A DNA stretch of 64,000 bases from Streptococcus parasanguinis (GTDB taxonomy: Bacteria > Bacillota > Bacilli > Lactobacillales > Streptococcaceae). The stretch covers positions 124,001-188,000 of the forward strand of contig NZ_JALDUR010000004.1 in assembly GCF_023109675.1 (NCBI RefSeq), in the 5' to 3' direction. The notes under the pieces are model-generated. The model was not told where the DNA came from. It did not search any database and saw only the letters and a list, made by a program, of their open reading frames with translations. Both the position numbers and the translations under genes were made by a program. Positions 55,163 through 64,000 of this stretch are shown here, piece by piece. Position 1 is the stretch's first letter, and each line of letters opens with the position of its first letter.

Positions 55163-55335
55163 GAGTGGGACAGAAATCGGTAATTCGTTAGAATTCGATT
55201 TCGTCGTCCCACCTCCGCACAGTTGAGTAGGGCTGTAAAAGCTGATGAAATCAGCGTAGTAGAGCCCACTCAACCACTGCGTCTTGCTCGACAATCCAAA
55301 AATAATTGAGAGGCTAGGACTTTTGTCCCAGCCTA
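55163..55335 (-). repeat. 173-bp structured repeat, copy 3
   Basis: Nearly identical to copies 1 and 2. On the minus strand it starts within the stop codon of the oxidoreductase gene (AAGTAGGCTGGGACAAAAGTCC). Its far end (GTCCCACTCTCTTTTTTT) is followed by a T-run on the minus strand. All three copies have the same orientation and the same place relative to the upstream gene. Confidence 0.85.
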
Positions 55336-56421
55336 CTTCTTCACATATTGTTCAACTGGATAATCTGCTGGATCTAAGCGCAGGTTTCCTCCTACCACGA
55401 GTTGGGATAGGTGCCACCCAATGAGGGGACCAGTTGTGAGGCCAGACGAACCAAGTCCACTGGCGACATAGAGGCCTACTTGATCAGGAACAGCTCCCCA
55501 AAATGGTGAAAAGTCACTGGTGTAGGCACGGGTTCCCACGCGCTCCCCGATAACTTCGGCTTGAGCGAGTTCTGGATAGTAGGCCAAGGCTTCTGTTTCC
55601 ATCTGATTCAGCAAAGCCTGATCCACCGTCAGGTCAAAGCCCATCTCATTCTCATGAGTGGCTCCCATACTGATCTTGCCCTTCTGAAAGGGAATGATAT
55701 CCAGCTCTCCTTCCGGCATGACCACTGGATAATCAGCAATATCTCGGTCTAGCTGATAATCCCTCAACTGTCCTTTTTGAGGACGGACATCAACTTGGTA
55801 GCCAAGTGGCTCGAGCATTTGACCCAACCAGGCTCCTGTTGCCAGGATGACTTTGTCATAGCTTTCTCCTGCTATCTGAAAACCATCCTCTGTAATAGCC
55901 AAAGCAACCTCTTCCTTAATCAGTCTTGCGCCACTGGCTTCAAGGAGAGTTTCCGTTAGAAGGGCTCCCTCTACATGGGCCCCACCTGAGGCATAAAGGA
56001 GCTGTTCAAAGCCTTGTAGACCTGGGAATTGTTGGCACACTTCTTCTTTGTTTAAAATCGCTAAGTCTCCGATCAAGGGAGATTCTTCCCGACGACTCAG
56101 CGCCAACTGATAGAGTTCGTCTAATTTTTCTTCCTTTTTCTTGAGGAGATAGACGCCGGTCTGCTGGTAAAAATCTGTATTAATTCCGTCCTTGGCCAGG
56201 TCTTCTACCAATTCTTGGTAGAAATCAGCCCCCAGACGAGCCAGGCGATACCAAGCCTTATTACGCCGTTTGGAAAACCAAGGGCTAATAATGCCTGCCG
56301 CCGCCTTGGTTGCTTGGCCGACTCCATGGTCATAGACAGTCACATCCACTTGTGCTTCTTTGGATAAATAATAGGCTGCAGTGGATCCCACGATCCCTGC
56401 ACCAATAATGGCAACTTTCAT
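55333..56421 (-). CDS. FAD-dependent oxidoreductase (DadA/glycine-oxidase type)
   Basis: A 362-aa flavoprotein. The dinucleotide-binding motif IIGAGIVGSTAAYYLS is at the N-terminus; KAAAGIISPWFSKRRN and the C-terminal YVASGLGSSGLTTGPLIG are typical of the DAO/DadA family acting on D-amino acids, glycine or sarcosine. The substrate is not defined. The start is ATG 56421 (GGGG 5 bases upstream) or the ATG three bases earlier. It follows the nif3-like gene by 9 bp, in a trmK-nif3-FAD unit. The 173-bp repeat begins at its stop. Confidence 0.87.
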   Translation of the reverse strand: MKVAIIGAGIVGSTAAYYLSKEAQVDVTVYDHGVGQATKAAAGIISPWFSKRRNKAWYRLARLGADFYQELVEDLAKDGINTDFYQQTGVYLLKKKEEKLDELYQLALSRREESPLIGDLAILNKEEVCQQFPGLQGFEQLLYASGGAHVEGALLTETLLEASGARLIKEEVALAITEDGFQIAGESYDKVILATGAWLGQMLEPLGYQVDVRPQKGQLRDYQLDRDIADYPVVMPEGELDIIPFQKGKISMGATHENEMGFDLTVDQALLNQMETEALAYYPELAQAEVIGERVGTRAYTSDFSPFWGAVPDQVGLYVASGLGSSGLTTGPLIGWHLSQLVVGGNLRLDPADYPVEQYVKK

Positions 56422-56430
56422 CATGACCCC

Positions 56431-57228
56431 TTAGATATGGTAAAAAGGATTGGTGCTGGCTTGACTGCCAATCACTTCAATCTCCCAGGCTTCCTCAGCC
56501 TTCCACTGATTGAGCTTTTCTACTAGTTTTGACACAAAGAGAACCTCGATATGGTGCCCGGGATCTAAGGCCAAGAGGCCATCGCTCAGCATGTCCTGAG
56601 CCGTGTGGTAGTAGATATCTCCTGTGATATAAACATCTGCTCCCTTGGCGAGAGCATCCTTGTAAAAGGACTGGCCACTTCCTCCACAGATTGCGACATG
56701 CTTGATAACCCGATCCAAATCCGCCTGATCATAACTGACTAGGCGCAAAGCATCTAAGCCAAAGGTTTCTTTAACCTTGCTAGTCAACTGTCCAAAGGTT
56801 TGAGTAGCTACCCGACCGATGCGACCAATTCCGAGCCCTTCTCCCGTCATACTGAGGGGTTCTGTATCTTCAATGTCCAAGAGCTGGCAGAACCAATCGT
56901 TGAGACCATCTGGAACAATGTCAATATTGGTATGGCTGACGTAGACTGCGATATCATGCTTGATCAAATTGATATAGATCTGATTTTGAGCCCGATCAGC
57001 TACCAAATCCTTGATGGGACGGAAAATCGGCGCGTGCTTGACGATGATCAAGTCCACCCCATGAGCGATAGCTTCCGCCACCGTCTGCTCGCGGATATCT
57101 AAGGCCACCATGACCTTATGGATGTCTTTTTGCAAAGTGCCGACCTGTAGCCCACGGACATCTCCGTCCATGGATAGTTCCTGAGGACAGTAGGCTTCAT
57201 AGCGTTTGATGACTTCACTTGCTAACAT
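56431..57228 (-). CDS. Nif3-like dinuclear metal centre protein
   Basis: A 265-aa Nif3/YqfO-family protein (formerly DUF34), hexameric with a two-metal site. Motifs: LQVGT near 28, KHAPIFRP and [14 protein letters not shown] (metal-binding His residues), [12 protein letters not shown] near the C-terminus. Biochemical role is unresolved (GTP cyclohydrolase-like activity proposed in relatives). The gene overlaps trmK by 14 bases; the trmK-nif3 pair is conserved in Firmicutes. Confidence 0.9.
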   Translation of the reverse strand: MLASEVIKRYEAYCPQELSMDGDVRGLQVGTLQKDIHKVMVALDIREQTVAEAIAHGVDLIIVKHAPIFRPIKDLVADRAQNQIYINLIKHDIAVYVSHTNIDIVPDGLNDWFCQLLDIEDTEPLSMTGEGLGIGRIGRVATQTFGQLTSKVKETFGLDALRLVSYDQADLDRVIKHVAICGGSGQSFYKDALAKGADVYITGDIYYHTAQDMLSDGLLALDPGHHIEVLFVSKLVEKLNQWKAEEAWEIEVIGSQASTNPFYHI

Positions 57229-57904
57229 GTAGAACCTCCTTGATTTGTGAGATGCGCTCTTCTAACGATGCTCTGGCCGATTGATTTTCAGCTGGGACCT
57301 GCTCCAAGGCAAAGGCTAATTTCTCTACTTCCTTGGACCACTTTTGGACAAAGGCTGGAGCTTGTTCCCGCATCAAATAGGGACCAAAACGCAGTTCCTT
57401 GGCTGTCAACTCTTGAGAACCCTGTTCCACCACGAGGATCTCATAGAACTTCTCATTTTCTTCCAAGATCGCTTCATCAACAATGTGGAAATCATGGTCG
57501 ACTAACCAAGCCCGCAGTTCATCTTCACGATTATTGGGCTGTAGGACCAAGCGAGAGACATTGGCTAATTTCTCAAGACCTGCGGCTAGGATGTCTGCAA
57601 TCAAGCGTCCTCCCATACCAGCAATGGTGATACAGGAAATGCCGTCTGCTGGTTCAAAGGCAGCCAAACCATTGGCCAGGCGGACCTCAATCTTGTCCTC
57701 TAAACCATTATCGGCGACATTTTGGAGGGCAGATTGATAAGGCCCCTCTACCACTTCACCAGCAATAGCAGCCTCAATCTTGCCTTCTTGTAAGAGGGCG
57801 ATTGGCAGATAAGCATGGTCACTCCCCACGTCCAACAGACGAGCTCCAGCTGGGACGAAGCTAGCCACCAAGTCCAATCGATTTGATAATTTTGTAAATT
57901 CCAT
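57215..57904 (-). CDS. trmK: tRNA (adenine(22)-N(1))-methyltransferase
   Basis: A 229-aa SAM-dependent methyltransferase. SAM motif [17 protein letters not shown] near residue 22, [15 protein letters not shown] (motif IV NPPY-like position) near 92 and [13 protein letters not shown] near 117 are TrmK signatures. It modifies A22 in tRNA. It heads the transcript with nif3-like and FAD oxidoreductase genes. A terminator for the upstream gene lies at 57959-57980. Confidence 0.92.
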   Translation of the reverse strand: MEFTKLSNRLDLVASFVPAGARLLDVGSDHAYLPIALLQEGKIEAAIAGEVVEGPYQSALQNVADNGLEDKIEVRLANGLAAFEPADGISCITIAGMGGRLIADILAAGLEKLANVSRLVLQPNNREDELRAWLVDHDFHIVDEAILEENEKFYEILVVEQGSQELTAKELRFGPYLMREQAPAFVQKWSKEVEKLAFALEQVPAENQSARASLEERISQIKEVLHVSK

Positions 57905-57958
57905 GTGCTACTTTCTATACTTTTATTCCACCCTTTAGTATACCATGTTTGCACCATT

Positions 57959-57980
57959 AAAAAAAGGCGCAACGGCGCCT
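57959..57980 (-). terminator. Terminator downstream of the GST gene
   Basis: AAGGCGCC-GTT-GCGCCTTTTTTT on the minus strand. Together with the multi-hairpin element just before it, it forms the 3' region of the GST transcript, right before the trmK promoter. Confidence 0.85.
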
Positions 57981-58009
57981 TGTCTATTATGGAAAGGTAT
58001 TACTTTAGA

Positions 58010-58140
58010 CTTTCCTTAGGTGAGTCCGGACGTCAGCGAACTTCTTCAAAGTTCCATGACTAAGTTTTGAGTCTAATGTCTCAAAACTTCCGGGCACATG
58101 AAACTTATACGTTTCATGTGCTATACTCACGGCGGAAACT
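58010..58140. repeat. ~130-bp multi-hairpin repeat, copy 1
   Basis: Outer arms TTTCCTTAGGTGAGT...ACTCACGGCGGAAA enclose three hairpins: GAACTT...AAGTTC, AGTTTTGAG...CTCAAAACT and GCACATGAAAC...GTTTCATGTGC. The copy at 60180-60313 keeps all three with compensatory changes (see findings). It lies in the 3' region of the GST gene. The strand of function is unknown. Confidence 0.8.
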
Positions 58141-58174
58141 CTCGCTATCATCCTCAACAAGCCGATATTAGACT

Positions 58175-58963
58175 TTAGTCAATTTCCTTATAGTCTACTT
58201 CCAAGCCTCGTTGCACTGCTGGGCGATTGGCAATTTTCTCTGTCCAAGCTTGCAGATGCTTATATTCCTTCACATCTAAGAAAATTCCTGCACGGTCCCA
58301 GACCTTGTCTTGGGCTAGACGGCCATACCAAGACCAGATGGCGATATCTGCAATGGTATAGTCATCTCCTGCGATATAAGGTTTAGTGGCCAGTTCCTTG
58401 TCCAGTAGGTCCAATTGACGTTTGGCTTCCATGGCAAAGCGGTTGATGGCATACTCGATTTTCTCCGGCGCATAGTGGAAGAAATGACCAAAGCCTCCCC
58501 CTAGAAAAGGTGCTGCACCCGTCTGCCAGAAGAGCCAGTTGAGCACTTCTGTCCGTTTAGCCCGATCAGTCGGGATTAATTTGCCAAATTTCTCGGCTAG
58601 ATACAGGAGGATATTAGCTGATTCAAAGACACGAATGTCTTGATCGCCTGATTGATCTAACATGGCCGGAATTTTCGAGTTAGGATTGATGGCTACAAAG
58701 TCATTACCAAACTGATCTCCCTCACCAATCTTGATCCGATAAGCGTCATAGCCTGCATCCACTCCCAACTCTTTGAGTTCCTCCAGCATAATGGTAGCCT
58801 TGATTCCATTGGGTGTTGGAAGGGTATAGAGTTGGAAAGGTTGATCCCCTTTTGGAAGGGTTTGTTCAAAGCGGGCACCTGCTGTGGGTTGGTTCAAGCC
58901 ACCCCAAGCTCCTCCCATTTGGCTCGGTGCTTTCCATACTTCTGGTAATTGATAGTCTGACAT
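58175..58963 (-). CDS. Glutathione S-transferase family protein (YghU-like)
   Basis: A 262-aa protein of the GST superfamily: thioredoxin-like N-terminal domain with TPNGIKATIMLEEL near residues 50-63 and NSKIPAMLDQSGDQDIRVFE (the cis-Pro IPAM and E/S glutathione loop), then the helical C-terminal domain (IADIAIWSWYGRLAQD). The extended N-terminus is as in YghU/YfcG disulfide-bond oxidoreductases. Monocistronic. Several streptococci make or import glutathione, so activity is plausible. Confidence 0.9.
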   Translation of the reverse strand: MSDYQLPEVWKAPSQMGGAWGGLNQPTAGARFEQTLPKGDQPFQLYTLPTPNGIKATIMLEELKELGVDAGYDAYRIKIGEGDQFGNDFVAINPNSKIPAMLDQSGDQDIRVFESANILLYLAEKFGKLIPTDRAKRTEVLNWLFWQTGAAPFLGGGFGHFFHYAPEKIEYAINRFAMEAKRQLDLLDKELATKPYIAGDDYTIADIAIWSWYGRLAQDKVWDRAGIFLDVKEYKHLQAWTEKIANRPAVQRGLEVDYKEID

Positions 58964-59042
58964 CTTTTTTCTCCTTTATTTCGCTACTCCTAGCATATCA
59001 AATATCGGCCTCCCTTTCAAAGATCTGCTACGCGAAGGCTAC

Positions 59043-59073
59043 TTGACTTTTTTTGCCAAAATGATAGTATAGA
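59043..59073 (+). promoter_or_regulatory. Promoter of add
   Basis: TTGACT (59043-59048), then TAGTAT with a 16-bp spacer, or TATAGA with 19 bp. The start codon follows after AAGGAG at 59087-59092. Confidence 0.6.
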
Positions 59074-59099
59074 AAAAATACAATTTTAAGGAGAAAACC

Positions 59100-60119
59100 A
59101 TGTCCACGATCGATTTTCATAGTTTGGCAAAGACAGAACTTCACTGTCACTTAGACGGTTCCTTATCGCTTCCAATCATTCGCCAGTTGGCAGCTATGGC
59201 CCATATTGACCTACCTGCTAGCGATGAGGAGCTCAAGCACCATGTCACTGCGCCTGCCCACTGTGAGAATCTTTTGGACTATTTGGAGGCATTTGACTAC
59301 ATTCGGCCCCTCCTTCAAACTAAGGAAGCCTTGACGCTTGCTGCTTACGATGTGGCCAAGCAAGCTGCTCTGGAAAATGTCGTCTACATCGAAGTCCGTT
59401 TTGCACCAGAATTGTCCATAGATCAAGGACTCACTGTTCCAGAAACTATCGATGCTGTCTGTGAAGGACTGCGCCAAGCCCAGGAGGAATTTGGCATTGT
59501 CGCGAAAGCCCTCGTCTGCGGCATGCGCCAGTCGGATCAAGAACTCACCTCTCGCATCCTGGCAGAAGCCAACCAAGTTAGTGATCAAGATTTTGTCGGT
59601 TTTGACTTTGCTGGAGATGAGCACAACTACTCTCCAGAAGATATTCGACCTCTAATCGAGCAAGTCAAAAGTTACCATCGGCCCATGACGCTTCACGCAG
59701 GTGAGTGTCATTGCCCACACTTTGTTGCCCAATCGATTGCATTTGGCATCAAACGCAATGGCCACGTGACGGCTCTATCTCATGAACCAGCCTTACTCCA
59801 ATCCTTTATTGAAAATGGGGTTACTGGTGAACTCTGCTTGACCAGCAACTTACAGACAAAAGCAGCGCCGACTTTAGAGGATTTCCCTTATTTGAAAATG
59901 AAGGAAGCAGGTGCTCGAATCAGTATCAATACCGATAACCGGACTGTATCTGATACCGACCTCACCAAGGAATACGCCCTCTACCATCAGCATTTCCAAA
60001 CCAAGGAAACTGACTTTTACCAGCACAATGTCGATGCCATCCAGGCTTCCTTTGCTAGTGAGGAGGAAAAACAAGAACTCCTTAGCAAACTAAAAAAAGC
60101 CTACGCGGACTATCTATAA
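59100..60119 (+). CDS. add: Adenosine deaminase
   Basis: A 339-aa metal-dependent deaminase that converts adenosine to inosine in purine salvage. Zinc ligand motif HCHLDGSL (residues about 16-23), HAGE near 199-202 and STNTDNR-type [11 protein letters not shown] near 280 are complete, so catalysis is expected. Monocistronic, with AAGGAG before the ATG. It converges on the DnaD gene, with a repeat element and bidirectional terminator between. Confidence 0.95.
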   Translation: MSTIDFHSLAKTELHCHLDGSLSLPIIRQLAAMAHIDLPASDEELKHHVTAPAHCENLLDYLEAFDYIRPLLQTKEALTLAAYDVAKQAALENVVYIEVRFAPELSIDQGLTVPETIDAVCEGLRQAQEEFGIVAKALVCGMRQSDQELTSRILAEANQVSDQDFVGFDFAGDEHNYSPEDIRPLIEQVKSYHRPMTLHAGECHCPHFVAQSIAFGIKRNGHVTALSHEPALLQSFIENGVTGELCLTSNLQTKAAPTLEDFPYLKMKEAGARISINTDNRTVSDTDLTKEYALYHQHFQTKETDFYQHNVDAIQASFASEEEKQELLSKLKKAYADYL

Positions 60120-60179
60120 ACGGATTAGCTTACATTTGATTAAGCAATCGTTTTAGATTGAAGACAGTAACTTATTAGA

Positions 60180-60313
60180 AACTTTCCTTAGGTGAGTACG
60201 GACGTCTGCGAACTTCTCCGAAGTTCCAAGACTTAGTTTTGAACCTAAAGTTTCAAAACTCCCGGGTACTTGAAACAATAGTGTTTCAAGTACCATTCTC
60301 ACAGCGGAAAGTT
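60180..60313. repeat. ~130-bp multi-hairpin repeat, copy 2
   Basis: Same structure as 58010-58140 and the same orientation: outer stem AACTTTCC...GGAAAGTT plus GTGAGT...CTCAC, and hairpins GAACTTC-TCC-GAAGTTC, AGTTTTGAA...TTCAAAACT, GTACTTGAAAC...GTTTCAAGTAC. It lies between the convergent add and DnaD genes, which otherwise have no other sequence in the gap except the terminator. Confidence 0.8.
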
Positions 60314-60409
60314 CCAATACATCCTAATATTGCTCTAAAATCCTCATATTTCTTCTATCTTCGCGAAATTATGCAGGTTATTTCATTCAAAAGAAGTTTG
60401 TCTACATTC

Positions 60410-60444
60410 AAAAACTAGCACTTTTATAAAGTGCTAGTTTTTTT
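60410..60444. terminator. Bidirectional terminator between add and the DnaD gene
   Basis: AAAAACTAGCACTTT-TATA-AAGTGCTAGTTTTTTT: perfect stem, T-runs on both sides. It overlaps the DnaD stop codon. Confidence 0.9.
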
Positions 60445-61126
60445 AATCTTTCCACAAATCCATGGCCTTCAAGAAATCGTCTGAAACTGTCACATTGCGT
60501 GGGTTGGCTTGTTCGCGTTCTTGTAGTTTCGCCTCTACTTGGGCTAGACTGTTGATGCCTTCACTGCGCCAGTTGCGTAAAATGGCTTGGATATATTTCC
60601 AGTGAGGCTTGCCGTTAAAGACAGCTTCTCGTAATGCTGCCTTGATCACATCTGGATCTGTCTGATCCTCGCGCACAGTCTTGGTCAGGTCTTCAATCTC
60701 AAAAGGTGTCAAGAGTCGTCCCAGTTCTTGTTGGAAGGTTTCCACCAAATCCTTGATGACATTTCCCTTAGCGGGCGCGCTCTGTGCCTTCCCTTGTAAT
60801 TGGGATTCTAAAATCTCATCCAAGCGCTCCAGGGCAATGGTCGCATCAAAGATGGCTTCAATCTCGCCATTGAGCTCAATGGTCCGGTACTGAAGGAGTC
60901 CCTTGGTGGTCAGATTGGACATAATCCGATTGACCTCTGTCACCGTTTTTCCTAGATGACTAGCAATCTGATTGGGAGTTAAGGCCTCTTGGCCAGTCGT
61001 ATTTTGAAGGAAGAAAAACTGCCAAACCAAGTAATCATCTGCTTGGTCAAACAATTCATGATAATGAAAAAGCAAGGCACTTGGAAGAACCAAGTTGCCA
61101 TACTTAAATGCTTGTGAATATGTCAT
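60443..61126 (-). CDS. DnaD-domain replication protein
   Basis: A 227-aa protein: N-terminal winged helix (LTPNQIASHLGKTVTEVNRI near 45-64) and a C-terminal DnaD/DnaB domain (IKAALREAVFNGKPHWKYIQ, ILRNWRSEGI near 168-195). DnaD takes part in replication initiation and restart at the membrane. It is 9 bp after metA on the same strand. The neighbourhood (apt, metA, dnaD) is common in streptococci. Confidence 0.88.
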   Translation of the reverse strand: MTYSQAFKYGNLVLPSALLFHYHELFDQADDYLVWQFFFLQNTTGQEALTPNQIASHLGKTVTEVNRIMSNLTTKGLLQYRTIELNGEIEAIFDATIALERLDEILESQLQGKAQSAPAKGNVIKDLVETFQQELGRLLTPFEIEDLTKTVREDQTDPDVIKAALREAVFNGKPHWKYIQAILRNWRSEGINSLAQVEAKLQEREQANPRNVTVSDDFLKAMDLWKD

Positions 61127-61135
61127 AATTCCCCT

Positions 61136-62080
61136 TTATAGGTAACCATAAAATGAAATATCTTTTTCCAATTCTTCCAAGCGGTAAGGTGTTTCTTGAT
61201 AAACCGCATAGTTGATCCAATTACTAAAGAAAGTCGTCGCAGCTAGATTCCAACGAATGCGAGGCTCTGTATTAGCGTCATCCCCATCAAAGTAATTCTT
61301 GGGAACATCTGGATCCAAGCCCGCCTTGACATCTCGGTGGTATTCTTTTGCCAGCGTATCGCGATCATATTCCAGATGGCCAAAGCTATAGACCTCACGC
61401 ATGTCTGGACTAGCAATGATGGAAAGCCCAACTTCATTTCCCTGAGCGATCACTTGAAGATTGCTCTTTTCAAGGACTTCCTTCAAAGGAATATCTGTAT
61501 AGCGAGAATGAGGGGCAAGGAAGCGATCGTCAAATCCTCTCATGAGCAGACTATCGGGACGCACCACTGCTTGGTCATAGATGCCCGATAGCTTGTCACA
61601 GAGCTCTACTTTTTGAATTCCGTAACGGTGGTACAGTCCAGCCTGGGCTCCCCAACAGAGGTGCAGGGTAGAAAAAACATGACGCTTGGCCCATTCAAAG
61701 ACCTGGGTCAACTCTTCCCAGTAGTCCACTTCCTCAAAGTCCATCTTTTCGACAGGCGCCCCCGTCACAATCAAGCCGTCATAGTAATTATCCTTGATAT
61801 CCTCAAAAGTCTTGTAAAAACTCTCCATATGCTCGGCCGCTGTATTTTTAGACTTATGGCTCGCCATATAGAGGAAATCTACATTGATCTGCAAGGGCGT
61901 ATTGGCCAGGAGGCGTAGCAGTTGAGTCTCAGTTGCTTCCTTAGTCGGCATGAGATTCAAAATCAGAACATTTATAGGACGAATATCCTGGTGAGTTGCT
62001 CGAACATCATCCATGACAAAAATATTTTCTGAACGAAGGATATCGACTGCTGGTAATTTTTTATCTAGAGTAATTGGCAT
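61136..62080 (-). CDS. metA: Homoserine O-acyltransferase (MetA type)
   Basis: A 314-aa enzyme that activates homoserine for methionine synthesis. Nucleophile Cys in [13 protein letters not shown] near residue 142, His/Glu in [11 protein letters not shown] near 235. In Gram-positive bacteria MetA enzymes usually use acetyl-CoA; the specificity is not readable here by eye. It lies 101 bp after apt on the same strand. Confidence 0.94.
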   Translation of the reverse strand: MPITLDKKLPAVDILRSENIFVMDDVRATHQDIRPINVLILNLMPTKEATETQLLRLLANTPLQINVDFLYMASHKSKNTAAEHMESFYKTFEDIKDNYYDGLIVTGAPVEKMDFEEVDYWEELTQVFEWAKRHVFSTLHLCWGAQAGLYHRYGIQKVELCDKLSGIYDQAVVRPDSLLMRGFDDRFLAPHSRYTDIPLKEVLEKSNLQVIAQGNEVGLSIIASPDMREVYSFGHLEYDRDTLAKEYHRDVKAGLDPDVPKNYFDGDDANTEPRIRWNLAATTFFSNWINYAVYQETPYRLEELEKDISFYGYL

Positions 62081-62181
62081 AAAAAGCTCCCATCTTACAA
62101 GTTCTTAACTAACATTATATGATAGGAGCTTATAGTTTTCAATTATGGTTTTTCTGTAGCCAGTTATAGTATTAGACTATA

Positions 62182-62694
62182 TTAGTAATGCATCAAGACT
62201 TTGTAGTCGTAATCGCCGATCGCTTCGCGACCTTTCAATTCATCCAACTCGATCAAGAAGGCACACCCTGCAACGACGCCACCGAGTTTTTCGATCATTT
62301 CGATGGTTGCTTTAACGGTACCACCCGTAGCCAAAAGGTCATCAACGATGAGGACGCGTTGGCCTGGTTTGATGGCATCTGCGTGCATACAGAGGGTATC
62401 AACGCCGTATTCTTTTTCGTAGTCAGCAGAGATGACTTCACGTGGCAATTTACCAGGCTTACGGACAGGCGCAAATCCAATTCCCAACTCAAAAGCGACC
62501 GGACATCCAACGATGAAACCACGCGCTTCAGGACCAACGATCATATCGATTTTCTTATCTGTCGCGTATTGAACGATTTCACGAATCGCATAACTATAAG
62601 CATTGCCATCTGCCATCAAAGGGCTGATATCACGGAAGGTAATTCCTTCTTGTGGATAGTTTTCAATGCTTGCAATGTAATCTTTTAAATTCAT
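62182..62694 (-). CDS. apt: Adenine phosphoribosyltransferase
   Basis: A 170-aa type I PRTase that makes AMP from adenine and PRPP. The PRPP-binding motif [17 protein letters not shown] (residues about 121-137) and [17 protein letters not shown] near 64-80 are intact. In streptococci apt is next to recJ; here one gene lies between. Confidence 0.96.
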   Translation of the reverse strand: MNLKDYIASIENYPQEGITFRDISPLMADGNAYSYAIREIVQYATDKKIDMIVGPEARGFIVGCPVAFELGIGFAPVRKPGKLPREVISADYEKEYGVDTLCMHADAIKPGQRVLIVDDLLATGGTVKATIEMIEKLGGVVAGCAFLIELDELKGREAIGDYDYKVLMHY

Positions 62695-62805
62695 GGTTAA
62701 CTTTCTTTCATAAAAATTTTTTTACATTCCATTATATCATGAATTCTACTAACTTGCATCATTTTTTGCCAAATCATTTTCCCAAGCTCCCGCGTCAAAA
62801 GCAAA

Positions 62806-62835
62806 AATCCCACATCCGAAAAATGATGTGGGATT
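62806..62835 (-). terminator. Terminator after the TipC-like gene
   Basis: AATCCCACATC-ATTTTTCG-GATGTGGGATT followed by TTTGC on the minus strand, just past the stop at 62854. It separates recJ/TipC-like from apt. Confidence 0.8.
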
Positions 62836-62853
62836 GAATTCCAAAAAAACTTA

Positions 62854-63447
62854 CTATTCTTCTATGAATTTATTGTACTCGATTTTCATATCTCCCAAGT
62901 TTTTCAGGGAATATCGGGAGCTTCCATTTTTGAACCAGGTACCAAGGATGTATTGTTCAGCGACTTTCTTACTTTGGTCTCGAAGCCAAGCACGGTCTTT
63001 GCCATAGGTAGCAAGTTTCTCAAGGAGTTGCTGGCCCTCGTAGGTAGTATCTTCTTTAGAAAGGTAGACCTCCTTCTGAAAAAACAGCTTTTTTGACGAG
63101 TCGTATTTAAATATAAATCCGAGTGTCACACCTTTTTCCAATTTAAAATCATACATATAGGTCCAGTTGGGAGTTCCTCTAAACATCATCACGGACAAGT
63201 CTTCGTTTCCATCAACAATTCCTTTTGAATAATGGTAGGTTTGAAATCCCTCATCTTCTTTCCAGATACCATCATTTCCTATCGTTTCTGTAAAGGGCTT
63301 AAACATCACATAGCGCATCAAGCCACCATTTTCAGAGTAGACAATCTCATCCATGGGATTTTTTAAACTCAGGTAGATTCCTAGCCAATAAAGAGCTAAA
63401 AGCAGGAAGGGGCTGAGCCAGAGAAACTGTTTTAGGTGTTTTTTCAT
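62854..63447 (-). CDS. Membrane-anchored protein resembling TipC-type immunity proteins
   Basis: A 197-aa protein with an N-terminal helix (FLWLSPFLLLALYWLGIYLS, residues 8-27) and an extracytoplasmic domain of beta-strands (DEIVYSENGGLMRYVMFKP; TYMYDFKLEKGVTLGFIFKY; LFFQKEVYLSKED). Size, anchor and layout resemble TipC, which protects streptococci against the type VII secreted toxin TelC; the match is by eye and uncertain. No LXG toxin is nearby. Its start overlaps the recJ stop by 4 bases (ATGA), so it may be translationally coupled. Confidence 0.5.
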   Translation of the reverse strand: MKKHLKQFLWLSPFLLLALYWLGIYLSLKNPMDEIVYSENGGLMRYVMFKPFTETIGNDGIWKEDEGFQTYHYSKGIVDGNEDLSVMMFRGTPNWTYMYDFKLEKGVTLGFIFKYDSSKKLFFQKEVYLSKEDTTYEGQQLLEKLATYGKDRAWLRDQSKKVAEQYILGTWFKNGSSRYSLKNLGDMKIEYNKFIEE

Positions 63448-64000
63448 AAGGTCTGTCCTGTCAGATAGTCATAGATTTCACGAACCGTCCCAAGGGCCAT
63501 CAACTCCTGCTCTTTCACCGTTTGTTTGAGTTTTTGGTAGATGGTGCTTTCAGCGATTTCCCGTTTTTCTGCTTCTTTATTGACCTTCATGACCCCATTT
63601 TCAATGGTCACAAAGCCCAGCTCTTGGAAGATCTGGATCATTTTGACCAAGAGGATCTGCTGGATCTTGAGATAGGCTGCTAGGTCTTTCAGTTTGTAGC
63701 GGACATCAAACTCTGGGTACTGGTAGATGGTCTTATAGAGCTTGGCATACTGGTCCCTGCTACCGTAGCCTGTTAGATAGTAGGCTTTGGCGATCTCATT
63801 TTTGAAATAGACGGCTTGCAAATCATGCTCTTGGAAGATTTGCCGTAGTTGCTCTATATCCTCTGGGATATTTCCAACCACCACAGCGGATGCCCCAGAT
63901 AGATCTGGCAATTCTTTAGTAAAATCCAGAACGGGAACACCTGCGGGGAGGCTGACATTTTTAGAGCGGATATTAAAGAGCTGCACGCCGTCCACACGCG
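63444..64000 (-). CDS. recJ: RecJ C-terminal part (5' end outside the window)
   Basis: An open frame reaching the window edge; about 185 residues of the C-terminal domain of the single-strand-specific exonuclease RecJ, an enzyme of recombination and repair. The DHH catalytic domain is outside. The long helical C-terminus (IAKAYYLTGYGSRDQYAKLY; IQQILLVKMIQIFQELGFVT) matches the RecJ_C domain of streptococci that follows the OB fold. The start at 63995 is not real; the gene continues beyond 64000. Its stop overlaps the TipC-like gene. Confidence 0.85.
   Translation of the reverse strand, partial: RVDGVQLFNIRSKNVSLPAGVPVLDFTKELPDLSGASAVVVGNIPEDIEQLRQIFQEHDLQAVYFKNEIAKAYYLTGYGSRDQYAKLYKTIYQYPEFDVRYKLKDLAAYLKIQQILLVKMIQIFQELGFVTIENGVMKVNKEAEKREIAESTIYQKLKQTVKEQELMALGTVREIYDYLTGQTL

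Overview
The window is a low-GC Firmicute chromosome segment that reads as Streptococcus, probably of the Mitis/Sanguinis oral group. The evidence is an msm/raf raffinose cluster next to birA, a vex/vnc-type operon, an rmlA-C-B operon, YesMN-type control of a polysaccharide ABC importer, and housekeeping genes (dnaX, udk, apt, recJ) with streptococcal neighbours. Species is not determinable by eye. No rRNA, tRNA or CRISPR array was seen.

Layout. 1-14.9 kb: alpha-galactoside/sucrose catabolism. A minus-strand cluster (aga, msmE, msmF, msmG, gtfA, a second alpha-galactosidase, a secreted GH3 enzyme) faces plus-strand msmR, a LacI/GalR-type regulator and birA. Two genes at the distal end are broken: the second alpha-galactosidase by an in-frame stop, and the GH3 gene by a one-base frameshift. 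cre-like sites suggest CcpA control. 14.9-28.8 kb: an AT-rich accessory island bracketed by two similar ~60-bp direct repeats. It holds a duplicated Gls24/AmaP/GlsB/CsbD envelope-stress cluster, an IS3-family element inserted in a terminator loop, several tiny membrane peptides (some shorter than 60 aa), two degenerate secreted-peptide-like genes, and a RelBE/ParE-type toxin-antitoxin pair with a palindromic operator.

28.9-36.5 kb: an HrtBA/MacB-like ABC exporter with an unusual structured leader, then a five-gene vex1-vex2-vex3-vncR-vncS-type operon. 36.5-44 kb: a lipoprotein-dependent ABC importer of the LplABC/NgtS type with a YesL-like protein, divergent from a YesM/YesN two-component system; a good cre site lies between them. 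44-50.7 kb: dnaX, a free-methionine-sulfoxide-reductase-like GAF protein, a YoaK-type membrane protein, udk, and two tandem paralogous single-pass membrane proteins. 50.8-53.5 kb: dTDP-rhamnose genes rmlA-rmlC-rmlB, with a hairpin-rich insert between rmlC and rmlB. 53.7-64 kb: a ZIP transporter, an FAD oxidoreductase, nif3-like and trmK, a GST, add, a DnaD protein, metA, apt, a TipC-like orphan and the 3' end of recJ.

The most unusual content is non-coding. A 173-bp element occurs three times, each time directly after the stop codon of a minus-strand gene. A ~130-bp multi-hairpin element occurs twice, with compensatory base changes between the copies. A tandem pair of hairpin units with a covarying stem lies in the msmG-gtfA gap. 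A 26-bp box occurs twice in the island, exactly 23 bp from a TATAAT. These are the best candidates for something undescribed.
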